DNA of 64,000 nucleotides from Lysobacteraceae bacterium (GTDB lineage: Bacteria > Pseudomonadota > Gammaproteobacteria > Nitrococcales > AK92): the NCBI GenBank assembly GCA_012523465.1, contig JAAYIK010000035.1, positions 105,283-169,282 of the forward strand, written 5' to 3'. Positions 16,159 through 23,413 of the stretch are shown piece after piece; within the stretch, counting starts at the first letter, position 1; every line of letters starts with the position of its first letter. A program made the position numbers and the translations under genes. The notes beneath the pieces are model-generated. The model was not told where the DNA came from. It saw only the letters and a program-made list of their open reading frames with translations, and did no database searches.

Positions 16159-16662
16159 TCAGGGACAAAGCCGCCGGTACATTTCGTCCGAGTAGCTGAC
16201 CTTTTCCACCCGCATGGTAGCTTCCGGCTGGTCCTTGTCGAAGAAGACCCGCTCCATCAGGGTGCAATTCAGGAGATTGGACCAGGTTTTCACGCCCTCG
16301 GCGGACGTGTTGTAGAAGGTATACAGGTAGTATTCGACGATGATCTGGTCGTCCTGACGGATGGTGCGAGCGTTGCCGTCGAAGACGGTAAACACGTTCA
16401 CCGGCGCCCGGACGTAGCTCCAAGGGCGGAAAGGGCTTTTGGTTTGCTGGGTGGAAACGATGACGGCATCGTCGGGCAGCAGGCTGGCCTTGAACTCGTA
16501 CCAGCTGTAGTCGTAGTAGGCGAGATACCAGAACATCGCCAAGCTGGCCGCTATCGGTATCAGCCCCTTCGGTATCCGGTTCCGCGACAGCTTGCGTAGG
16601 GCGAACATGATGCCGCCAGCGCTGACGCCCACGATCACCACGGCGATGAGGTGCCAGATCAT
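16159..16662 (-). CDS. small membrane protein of unknown function
   Basis: The 167-residue protein starts at ATG 16662, with GGGAG upstream. It has two hydrophobic helices (about residues 3-20 and 34-50). A soluble, probably periplasmic domain follows; it is rich in aromatic residues (YDYSWYEFKASLLPDDAVI, IVEYYLYTFYN) and has a single Cys pair, CTL...LCP. I do not recognise the family. It lies downstream of the symporter gene but is separated from it by a strong terminator, so it is probably transcribed on its own. Confidence 0.65.
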   Translation of the reverse strand: MIWHLIAVVIVGVSAGGIMFALRKLSRNRIPKGLIPIAASLAMFWYLAYYDYSWYEFKASLLPDDAVIVSTQQTKSPFRPWSYVRAPVNVFTVFDGNARTIRQDDQIIVEYYLYTFYNTSAEGVKTWSNLLNCTLMERVFFDKDQPEATMRVEKVSYSDEMYRRLCP

Positions 16663-16692
16663 GAGAACTCCCGTTCGTTGCAGGCTTCCGTC

Positions 16693-16731
16693 AAAAATAA
16701 AGAAAGTGGGCTTTCCGAAGAAAGCCCACTT
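16693..16731 (-). terminator. intrinsic terminator of the symporter operon
   Basis: Bases 16704-16715 and 16720-16731 pair in a perfect 12-bp stem with a CGAA tetraloop. On the minus strand the stem is followed by TCTTTATTTTTG. It sits 24 bases after the SSS stop codon and is the best intrinsic terminator in the window. Confidence 0.9.
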
Positions 16732-16754
16732 GCAGCGAAAGGCAAGGCAACTGC

Positions 16755-18518
16755 TTAGTTGACCGCAGCAGGCTTGGCGGTCGGATAGCGCACCCGAGCC
16801 ACCATCTGCTGGATTTCCCGAGTCGGGGCGGTGGTCGACAGCGACACAATGGTGCCGACGATGAAGTTGGCGATGGCGCCGATCACGCCCACCGACAGCG
16901 GGGAGATGCCCAGGATCCAGTGCTCCGGCGTGTTCGGGAACAGCGCCGTGCCCGGAATGAAGAAGAAGCCCAGGTAGGTGAAGATGTAACCGATGGTGAC
17001 GATGGCGCCGGCGATCATGCCCGCGATCGCGCCCTTGCTGTTCATGCGCTTGTTGAAGATGCCCTGCACGATGCAGGGGAACAGCGTGGCCGCGGCCATG
17101 CCGAAGGCGAGTGCCACCGTCTGCGCTGCGAAGCCTGGTGGATTGAGGCCCAGCCAGGTGGCGACGATGATCGCGCCGGTCATCGAGATGCGGGCGTACA
17201 GCATCTCCTGCTTGTCGGAGAGGTTTGGCAACAGCGTATTCTTCAGCAGGTCGTGACTGATTGCCGAGGATATCGCAAGTAGCAGGCCGGATGCCGTCGA
17301 CAGCGCGGCCGCGATGCCGCCCGCTGCCATCAGGCCGATTAGCCACGGCGGCATGTTGGCGATCTCGGGCAGGGCTAGCACCAGGATGTCGTTGTTGACG
17401 GTAAGCTCGTTGCCCGCCCAGCCGCGCTCGGCCGCCGTGGTGCTGGCGAAGGTCTCGTTGCCGGCGTTGTAGAACTGGATGCGGCCGTCACCGTTCTTGT
17501 CCTCAAACTTGAGAAGACCGGTGACCTCCCAGTTCTTGAACCACTCCGGACGCTCTTCGTACACCAGCGGCTCTTCGACGCCACCCGGATAGACGGTCTC
17601 CAGCAGGTTCAGGCGGGACATCGCCGCCAGTGCCGGCACGGTGGTGTAGAAGGTGGCGATGAACAGCAACGCCCAACCCGCCGACCAGCGCGCCTGCCGG
17701 ATGTTCGGTACCGTGAAGAAGCGAATGATGATGTGGGGCAGGCCCGCGGTGCCGACCATCAGCGTCAGGGTGAACAGGAACATGTTCCACTTGTTGTCGA
17801 CGTCCGCGGTGTAATCCTGGAAGCCCAGGTCGCGGACCACCTGGTCGAGCTTCTGCAGCAACGGCATGCCGGAAGCGGCGTGCTTGCCGAACAGGCCGGT
17901 CTGCGGCAGGAAGTGACCGGTCATCATCAACGACAGATAGATGGCCGGAATCGTGAACGCCAGGATCAGCACGACATACTGGGCGACCTGGGTGTAGGTC
18001 ACGCCCTTCATGCCGCCCAGCACGGCATACACGAACACCACCGCCGCCGAGATGATCAGGCCGGTCTCGACGCTCACCTCGAGGAAGCGGGCGAAGGCCA
18101 CGCCGGCGCCGGTCATCTGCCCGATGACGTAGGTCAGGGAAATGACGATCAGGCACAGCACCGCCACCACGCGGGCTGATTTGCTGACATAGCGCTTGCC
18201 GACGAAGTCCGGCACGGTGTAGGTGCCAAAGCGACGCAGGTACGGCGCGAGCAGGGTGGCGAGCAGCACATAGCCGCCGGTCCAGCCCATGATGAAGGAC
18301 GAGTTGACGTAGCCGACCGAGATCAGGCCTGCGACCGAGATGAAGGACGCCGCCGACAGCCAGTCCGCGGCTGTGGCCGCGCCGTTCACCACCGGGTTGA
18401 CCTCGCCGCCGGCGATGTAGAACTCGCGGGTGGAACGGGCGCGCGACCAGATGGCGATCGCGAGATAAAGCGCGAATGAGCCCATGACGAAGATGAAGTT
18501 GATTGCAAATTGGCTCAT
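16755..18518 (-). CDS. sodium:solute symporter (SSS family), large subunit of a DUF4212-paired transporter
   Basis: The 587-residue protein has 13-14 hydrophobic segments and the SSS signature regions, including STREFYIAGGEVNPVVNGAATAADWLSAASFI and the sodium-site helix FISVAGLISVGYVNSSF. A roughly 60-residue polar insertion around residues 310-370 includes FEDKNGDGRIQFYN, an EF-hand-like acidic segment. This subgroup, adjacent to a DUF4212 gene, is related to the acetate permease ActP and takes up short carboxylates with sodium. The DUF4212 gene ends 3 bases upstream, and a terminator follows. A sigma-54 promoter ahead of the pair suggests control by an NtrC-type activator such as the one at 27831-29171. 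Confidence 0.9.
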   Translation of the reverse strand: MSQFAINFIFVMGSFALYLAIAIWSRARSTREFYIAGGEVNPVVNGAATAADWLSAASFISVAGLISVGYVNSSFIMGWTGGYVLLATLLAPYLRRFGTYTVPDFVGKRYVSKSARVVAVLCLIVISLTYVIGQMTGAGVAFARFLEVSVETGLIISAAVVFVYAVLGGMKGVTYTQVAQYVVLILAFTIPAIYLSLMMTGHFLPQTGLFGKHAASGMPLLQKLDQVVRDLGFQDYTADVDNKWNMFLFTLTLMVGTAGLPHIIIRFFTVPNIRQARWSAGWALLFIATFYTTVPALAAMSRLNLLETVYPGGVEEPLVYEERPEWFKNWEVTGLLKFEDKNGDGRIQFYNAGNETFASTTAAERGWAGNELTVNNDILVLALPEIANMPPWLIGLMAAGGIAAALSTASGLLLAISSAISHDLLKNTLLPNLSDKQEMLYARISMTGAIIVATWLGLNPPGFAAQTVALAFGMAAATLFPCIVQGIFNKRMNSKGAIAGMIAGAIVTIGYIFTYLGFFFIPGTALFPNTPEHWILGISPLSVGVIGAIANFIVGTIVSLSTTAPTREIQQMVARVRYPTAKPAAVN

Positions 18519-18521
18519 CGC

Positions 18522-18839
18522 TTATTCCTCCATGCCGAATTCTTCGTCGAGCTTGTTCATGCGCCAGGAGTAGAAGAACACCAGCGCGACGAAGGTCAGG
18601 ACGGAACCCTGCTGAGCGAACCAGAAGCCGAGGTCGGCGCCGCCGACCTTGATCCCCATCAGCAGCGGACGCAGCAGGAGGCCGCAGCCATAGGACACGA
18701 TCGCCCAGATGGTGAGGGTGATGACGATGAGGCGTAGGTTGAAGCGCCAGTACTTGAGGTCGCGTTCGCTGACTTCGATGAGCGGAGCTTGAGCAGTCTT
18801 GTCGTTGGGCGCGACGCTGCCAGTCAGTTCGTTAGCCAT
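18522..18839 (-). CDS. DUF4212 protein, small subunit of sodium/substrate symporter
   Basis: The 105-residue protein has the family pattern RDLKYWRFNLRLIVITLTIWAIVSYGCG followed by a second helix WFAQQGSVLTFVALVFFYSWRMNKLD. It therefore has two membrane helices and a charged tail (EEFGMEE). It functions as the small partner of the adjacent SSS symporter, comparable to YjcH with ActP. The ATG at 18839 is preceded by GGAGGAGGA. It is first in the operon, roughly 270 bases from the sigma-54 promoter. Confidence 0.9.
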   Translation of the reverse strand: MANELTGSVAPNDKTAQAPLIEVSERDLKYWRFNLRLIVITLTIWAIVSYGCGLLLRPLLMGIKVGGADLGFWFAQQGSVLTFVALVFFYSWRMNKLDEEFGMEE

Positions 18840-19112
18840 TGATAATCCTCCTCCTCTATCCCGCTTTGTTTTGCTAGCAACGGCTGATAATGACTTCGAA
18901 CGAAAGCACTCCTCCTCCCTTCGTTTTTTGTTCTTTTGATCCGTTGGCTCGGCTTTGCCGCTGAGCGCGTTCTTATCGCTGGTTATTGCTGTCGACGGCT
19001 CGGGCGGTTTGCGCGAGCCGAGCCTTGCCTAGACGCAGCTGCCGCCGTCGGCGCAGCGGCAGCGCGGGGTGCAGCAAGTCTGCTTTGGACGCATTCTTGC
19101 GCGTCTCTGATG

Positions 19113-19129
19113 ATGCAAGGATTGGGCCA
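19113..19129 (-). promoter_or_regulatory. sigma-54 promoter for the DUF4212-SSS operon
   Basis: On the minus strand the site reads TGGCCC, five bases, TTGCAT, matching the -24 (TGGCAC) and -12 (TTGCAT) consensus in 11 of 12 positions with the invariant GG/GC dinucleotides 10 bases apart. It implies a transcript leader of about 260 bases before the DUF4212 start. No other site in the gap comes close. Confidence 0.75.
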
Positions 19130-19198
19130 TTGATAATTGCTTTTTGATCAATGGTTTAATTCCTTTTGCGGGAAAGGCGGCTGGCGGCTGTTGCGAGC

Positions 19199-19228
19199 TG
19201 TAACAGGCGCGCGTTTTGAAATGTAACA
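19199..19228. repeat. direct TGTAACA repeats upstream of the sigma-54 promoter
   Basis: TGTAACA occurs at 19199-19205 and 19222-19228, a 23-base centre-to-centre spacing (about two helical turns), roughly 85 bases upstream of the -24 element. This position suits an activator-binding site; the binding protein is unknown. Confidence 0.4.
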
Positions 19229-19353
19229 ACCGCATAAAAGTCACTCGCTAGGCTGGACTGCAGCCGGTCGGCAGGAGGTGGTCGCAATGGCATCGGTTTT
19301 TCGCCAGGCGGAGGCCAGACCGAACGGCCTGGCGGGGATGCAACAGGCGGCGT

Positions 19354-19368
19354 GTTTCGTTGCGAAAC
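19354..19368. promoter_or_regulatory. interrupted palindrome, candidate operator
   Basis: GTTTCG-TTG-CGAAAC is a perfect 6-bp inverted repeat around 3 bases, in the AT-richer gap about 225 bases upstream of the sigma-54 promoter and 115 bases before the DUF3422 start. It could serve either gene, or be chance. Confidence 0.35.
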
Positions 19369-19481
19369 GGGGCAGCCGCTGACGGCGTGACCAGGCTGGA
19401 CTTTTCTTTTTGTTACGGTGCAGCAAATAATCGGGTCTTTTCGGTTTTGGGCGGCGACGTCATCGTCGCCGGGGATGAAGC

Positions 19482-20807
19482 ATGCAACAACAAGCGACTC
19501 GCGCTCACCTTCGACAGTTGCAACTGGGGAAGCAAGAGCATCCACTGCGCGGGACGGTGCTGGCCGAAGTGCACGCGCGGCCGTACGAATCTTTGCAAGG
19601 GCCGCTGCGACTGTCCCACGTGGCCCTGGTTACCGGCCCGGACGGCGCACTGGTGGAGGCGGAGCATCGCCATTTGGCCGAGCTTTGCCGGCTGCACGGC
19701 GTCGAGCCGCCCAGCCTGGAAGCCAGCCATTTCAGTCGCGATCTGGGCCCGTTCCGCCTGCGCTGGGAGCGCCACCAGGAGTTTTCCACCTACACGTTTT
19801 TCTGCCGGGGCGTGGAGCGGGAGCCGTTCAGTGAGCCGGCAATCCAGCTGCTGCCCGCCGAGTGGCTGGCCGGCTTGCCGGGGCAACTGCTGGTCGCCAC
19901 CCACCTGGTGCTGGAGCAGCGGGGTAGGCCGCCGCGGGAGCTGCGCGAGCTGGAGTCCTTTTTCGTCGCCGAAAGCCTGGCCGGCAGCGAGGTGGCGCGA
20001 GGGGCTGCCAGGGCCTTCACCGATTTCCGGCTGCACGAGGACGGCTTCTCGCGCTTCTTGGTCGAGGACCAGGGGCTGGCGCCGCGCCAAGCCGGCCGTC
20101 TGGTGCAGCGGCTGCTGGAGGTGGAAACCTACCGCCTCATGGCGCTGCTGGCCTTTCCGCTTGCCCGCCAGATCGGGCCGGAGATGGCGCGCCTGGAGCA
20201 GCGGCTGGAAGCCTTGACCAGCCGCCTCCTCGAGTCGCGCCGGCTGGACGACGATCAGCAGCTGCTGCAGTCGCTGTCGGCGCTGGCGGCCCGGGTGGAG
20301 CAGCTGATGGCGCAAAGCAGCTTCCGACTGAGCGCGGCCCAGGCCTACGACCAGCTCATCCAGCACCGTATCGAGCGGCTGCGGGAGCAGCGCATCCACG
20401 ATTTGCAGACCATGGGCAACTTTCTGGAGCGGCGGATGGCGCCGGCCATGCGCACTTGCGCCTCGGTAGCCCAGCGGCTGGAGGGGCTAGCGCGGCGGGT
20501 GGCCCGCACCGCCAATCTGCTGCGCACTCGGGTCGACGTCGCGCTGGAGGCGCAGAACCGCGACCTGCTGAGCGCCATGAACCAGCGCACCCAGCTGCAG
20601 CTGCGGCTGCAGGAGACGGTCGAGGGGCTGTCGGTCGTGGTGCTGAGCTATTACGCCATCGGCTTGCTGTCCTATGTCGCTCGCGGTGCCAAGGAGGCCG
20701 GCCTGCTGACGCTGTCGCTGGACATCGGCTTAGGCGTGGCGGTGCCACTGGTGCTGGGTGGCATGTGGATCGGCATCCGCCGGCTGCGGCGGCGCCTGAG
20801 CGGGTAG
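19482..20807 (+). CDS. DUF3422 family membrane protein
   Basis: The 441-residue protein matches the DUF3422 family. The N-terminal segment PLRGTVLAEVHARPYESL and the following LSHVALVTG are typical, and long helical, coiled-coil-like stretches span about residues 220-370 (RLEQRLEALTSRLLESRRLDD onward). Two membrane helices lie near the C-terminus (about 385-405 and 412-432), with a basic tail. No biochemical role is established; homologues commonly lie near acetate-uptake genes in proteobacteria, as here. The start is supported by GGGGATGAAG upstream of ATG 19482. It is divergent from the symporter operon and convergent with the PBP-OmpA gene. Confidence 0.8.
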   Translation: MQQQATRAHLRQLQLGKQEHPLRGTVLAEVHARPYESLQGPLRLSHVALVTGPDGALVEAEHRHLAELCRLHGVEPPSLEASHFSRDLGPFRLRWERHQEFSTYTFFCRGVEREPFSEPAIQLLPAEWLAGLPGQLLVATHLVLEQRGRPPRELRELESFFVAESLAGSEVARGAARAFTDFRLHEDGFSRFLVEDQGLAPRQAGRLVQRLLEVETYRLMALLAFPLARQIGPEMARLEQRLEALTSRLLESRRLDDDQQLLQSLSALAARVEQLMAQSSFRLSAAQAYDQLIQHRIERLREQRIHDLQTMGNFLERRMAPAMRTCASVAQRLEGLARRVARTANLLRTRVDVALEAQNRDLLSAMNQRTQLQLRLQETVEGLSVVVLSYYAIGLLSYVARGAKEAGLLTLSLDIGLGVAVPLVLGGMWIGIRRLRRRLSG

Positions 20808-20809
20808 CC

Positions 20810-22524
20810 TCAGCGCACCCAGACCTCGACCCGGCGGTTGCGATGCTGGCCGGCCGGGCTGGTATCCGCGGCCAGCGGCGCCACCGCGCCGAAACCGCGC
20901 GTGGCCCAGGGGAACACGCCTCGGGCTTGGAGCGCCCGCTCTATCGCCTCGGCGCGCCGCTGCGACAGCAGCATGTTGTAGGAAGGCTCGTGGCTGCCGT
21001 CGGTGAAGCCGATCAGCGCCACCCGCAGACTGGGATGCTCCTTAAGGTACGCAACTAGCCGGTCCAGATCGCGCAGGGCCTTGTTGTCGAGCTGGTCGCT
21101 GCCCGGCTGGAAGCGGAAATTCAGCGACAGCCGGCGCGAGCCGCGCGCCAGTTCCAGATACTCGATGGGCAGGGACGGGTCCAGCGCGATGTCTTCGCTG
21201 CGGATGTTCTGGGAGACGAAGCCCGCCTGCGCCACGATCTCCTGGCCGGTCTCGCCGAGAGTGAACTCGATCAGCTCGACGGCCAGCGGATTGGCCGCGA
21301 CGGCTGGCAGGTGAAATACAGCCGCCGTGACAGCGGGTAGTCCTCGGTGGCCACGGTAAAGTGGGTCGGGACGATGGCCAGCGCCTGTTCGCTCTCGTTG
21401 ATCGCCAGCACCTTGGCGCGGCGCACGTAAGGCAGACCGATGAAGCCGATGGCGCCGGGATCCTGGGCAACCCTGTCCGACAACTCGCTGCTGGATTCGA
21501 TGCGATGCGCGGATGGGGTCAGTTGCGCGCCATGCGGCTTTAGCACCAGGCTCTTGAAGGTTTCGAAGGTGCCGGACTGATCGTCGCGCGCATAGACGGT
21601 CACGGGCAGCTCGGGACCGCCTAGGCTGTTCCAGTTGGCGATCTGCCCCGAGAACAGCTGGGCGACCTGCCTGGTGCTCAGCGAGTGCACCGGATTGCTG
21701 GGGTGGACGATGACGGCCAGCCCGTCGAGCGCGATCACATGCTCGCTGCCGACAGCGGTCAGATTGCCCAGCTGGGGCTGCAGCGCAGTCACTTCGCGGT
21801 CCAGAATGGGACGGCTGGCCATGCCGAGGTCGGCACTGCCGGCCATCAGCCCCTGGAAAGCCGTGCTGGAGCCGTGGGCGTGGATTTCCACGGCGATCTC
21901 CGGCAGATCGTCCTGGGCGAAGGCGTAGACGGTCTTATCGGTCGAGGTCGTGCCCGGAACCAGGCGGATGTCGGTGTAGCCGCGCGCCCGCAGTATGCCC
22001 TCCACCAGCGCCGGCGCCAGCTGCTCGCCAATAGTGTTGGAGCCGTGTAGACGCAGCGCCGGTGGGGGTAGCTGAGCCGGCAGCGGCTTCTTCTGCGGCC
22101 CGGTCGCAGCCGCCGCAGCGACGCTTGCCGTCTCCTCGGCGGCTTGACGTGGGCCGAGCAGGGCCAGCCCTGCCAGCAGTATCAGGCACGCCAGCGCCGA
22201 GGCGCCCAGCCACCAGGGCAGGCGGCGTCTCGCGGGCTGGCTTGGCGGTGCGGACGGAGGCGTTGGGCGAGGCGGCGTTTGGCGCGCTTCCAGTAGGGCC
22301 GCGATTTCCGCCGCCAGCGCAGCCAGACCGGGCTCGTCCGCATCCGCGGCGGCCTGCAGCACGCTGAGCCGGTAGTCGGGGTCGTTGAGCAGCATGGTCA
22401 GCGGCACACAGTTGCCGCTTCGCTGCTGGTACTGCTGTTTCAACTGCCACAGCAGGTTGACCAGCTCGACGTCGTGGACGGTGACAGGTGAAGGCTTTCG
22501 AGGAGTGGCTGCGGCGTTTCCCAT
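20810..22524 (-). pseudogene. phosphate-binding (PstS-like) / OmpA fusion protein with a single-base frameshift
   Basis: The upstream part encodes an N-terminal helical region, a membrane helix (LPWWLGASALACLILLAGLA), and a PBP-like domain starting LRLHGSNTIGEQLAPALVEG with SGTFETFKSL and DPGAIGFIGLPYV. The downstream part, in another frame, encodes an OmpA-type peptidoglycan-binding domain (FQPGSDQLDNKALRDLDRL, IGFTDGSHEPSYNMLLSQRRAEAIERAL). Inserting one base near 21313 joins them through YFHLPAVAANPLAVELIEFTLGETGQEIVAQAGFV, which is the expected PBP end. So this is one gene, broken or mis-sequenced. The intact family is an inner-membrane-anchored PBP-OmpA protein. ATG 22524 is tentative, since no good ribosome site is visible. 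Confidence 0.78.
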
Positions 22525-22726
22525 CTCAGTCCGAGCGCTTTTTCCAGCTGAAGGGGCGTCTCGGCGCTGGATGGTAGGGTGCGCTTGTGACGGTCGTGTG
22601 ACAACGACGGCAGGCAGGCGGCTTTGGATGGCAGGCGACGACAGGGGCAGTGCCGCCTTGCCCGACGGGACGCAATGCAAGCCCTAGTCGGCGGGAGGGT
22701 AGGGAGGTGTCGGGGTCAGGCGGTGG

Positions 22727-23410
22727 TCAGCACAGCCGGCGTCGCTCCACGGCGACCTTGTGGCGCAGCCCGGCGGTGTCTCGGATGCCCTGACGCAGCG
22801 CGGCGTGCAGCACGATCAGCGTGAGCTTGGCGGTCGCCAGGGCGTCGGCAGCGGCATTGTGGCGAGGCCCCGTCTCCAGCTCCAGAACCCGCAGCCAGGC
22901 GTCCAGGGTGTTCTCCCGTGGGCGCCGCTCCGGCAGCAGCACGGGAGCGATCTCGGCGATGTCGATGAACTCGTTGGGCAGGACGGCGCCGAGATGGCGG
23001 CGGCAGGCCCGACGCAGGACCTCACGGTCGAAGGCGGCCGCGAAGGCGATCAGCGGGCTGTCGCCGGCGAACTCCACGAACTCCGCCAGCACCGTGGCCG
23101 GATCGTCGGCACGGCGGATCTCGCTGGGCGTCAGGCCATGGATGAGGATGTTGTCGAGCGCTCGTTCCGTGTCGGCGCGCAAGGTGCGCTCGAACTGCTG
23201 GCGGAAGTCCACGCACAGCCGGTCGATGACGACGGCGCCTATCGACAGCAGGGAGTCCTGCCGCACCTGCAGGCCGGTGGTCTCGACGTCGACCACCACG
23301 AAGCGTCCCTCCGCCAGTGGCACGTTGCTTGGCGGCTGCGCACCCCAGCGGCGCAGCCAGGACTGGACTCGATCGGAAAGGCGCGTGAGGCGCGGTTCGC
23401 TCATGGGCAT
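22727..23410 (-). CDS. 3'-5' exonuclease, DnaQ-like (RNase T / epsilon superfamily)
   Basis: The 227-residue protein has the DEDDh exonuclease motifs: VVDVETTG (ExoI, D-x-E), FAAAFDREVL (ExoII), and HNAAADALATAKL (ExoIII, H-x4-D). It should degrade single-stranded DNA or RNA 3' ends. It begins 3 bases after the stop of the cNMP/CBS/nucleotidyltransferase gene, an arrangement also seen in other proteobacteria next to acetate permease genes. An ATG at 23404 is an alternative start. This tight coupling suggests the nuclease works together with the regulator, perhaps on a nucleotide signal or short RNA; that is inference. Confidence 0.87.
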   Translation of the reverse strand: MPMSEPRLTRLSDRVQSWLRRWGAQPPSNVPLAEGRFVVVDVETTGLQVRQDSLLSIGAVVIDRLCVDFRQQFERTLRADTERALDNILIHGLTPSEIRRADDPATVLAEFVEFAGDSPLIAFAAAFDREVLRRACRRHLGAVLPNEFIDIAEIAPVLLPERRPRENTLDAWLRVLELETGPRHNAAADALATAKLTLIVLHAALRQGIRDTAGLRHKVAVERRRLC

Positions 23411-23413
23411 GAC

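Larger units (their letters stand above)
18840..19481. other. 640-base regulatory gap between DUF4212/SSS operon and DUF3422 gene
   Basis: No convincing gene is present. The gap is distinctly richer in A/T than the surrounding genes. It contains a sigma-54 promoter on the minus strand, a pair of TGTAACA repeats and a 15-base interrupted palindrome upstream of it. This is the classic arrangement of an enhancer-dependent promoter. The DUF3422 promoter must also lie in the right part. Confidence 0.7.

Noticed and set aside
16663..17346. N-terminal extension of the 167-residue membrane protein
   Set aside because: It overlaps the SSS gene in another frame on the same strand, crosses its terminator, and lacks membrane-protein character; ATG 16662 has a ribosome site.
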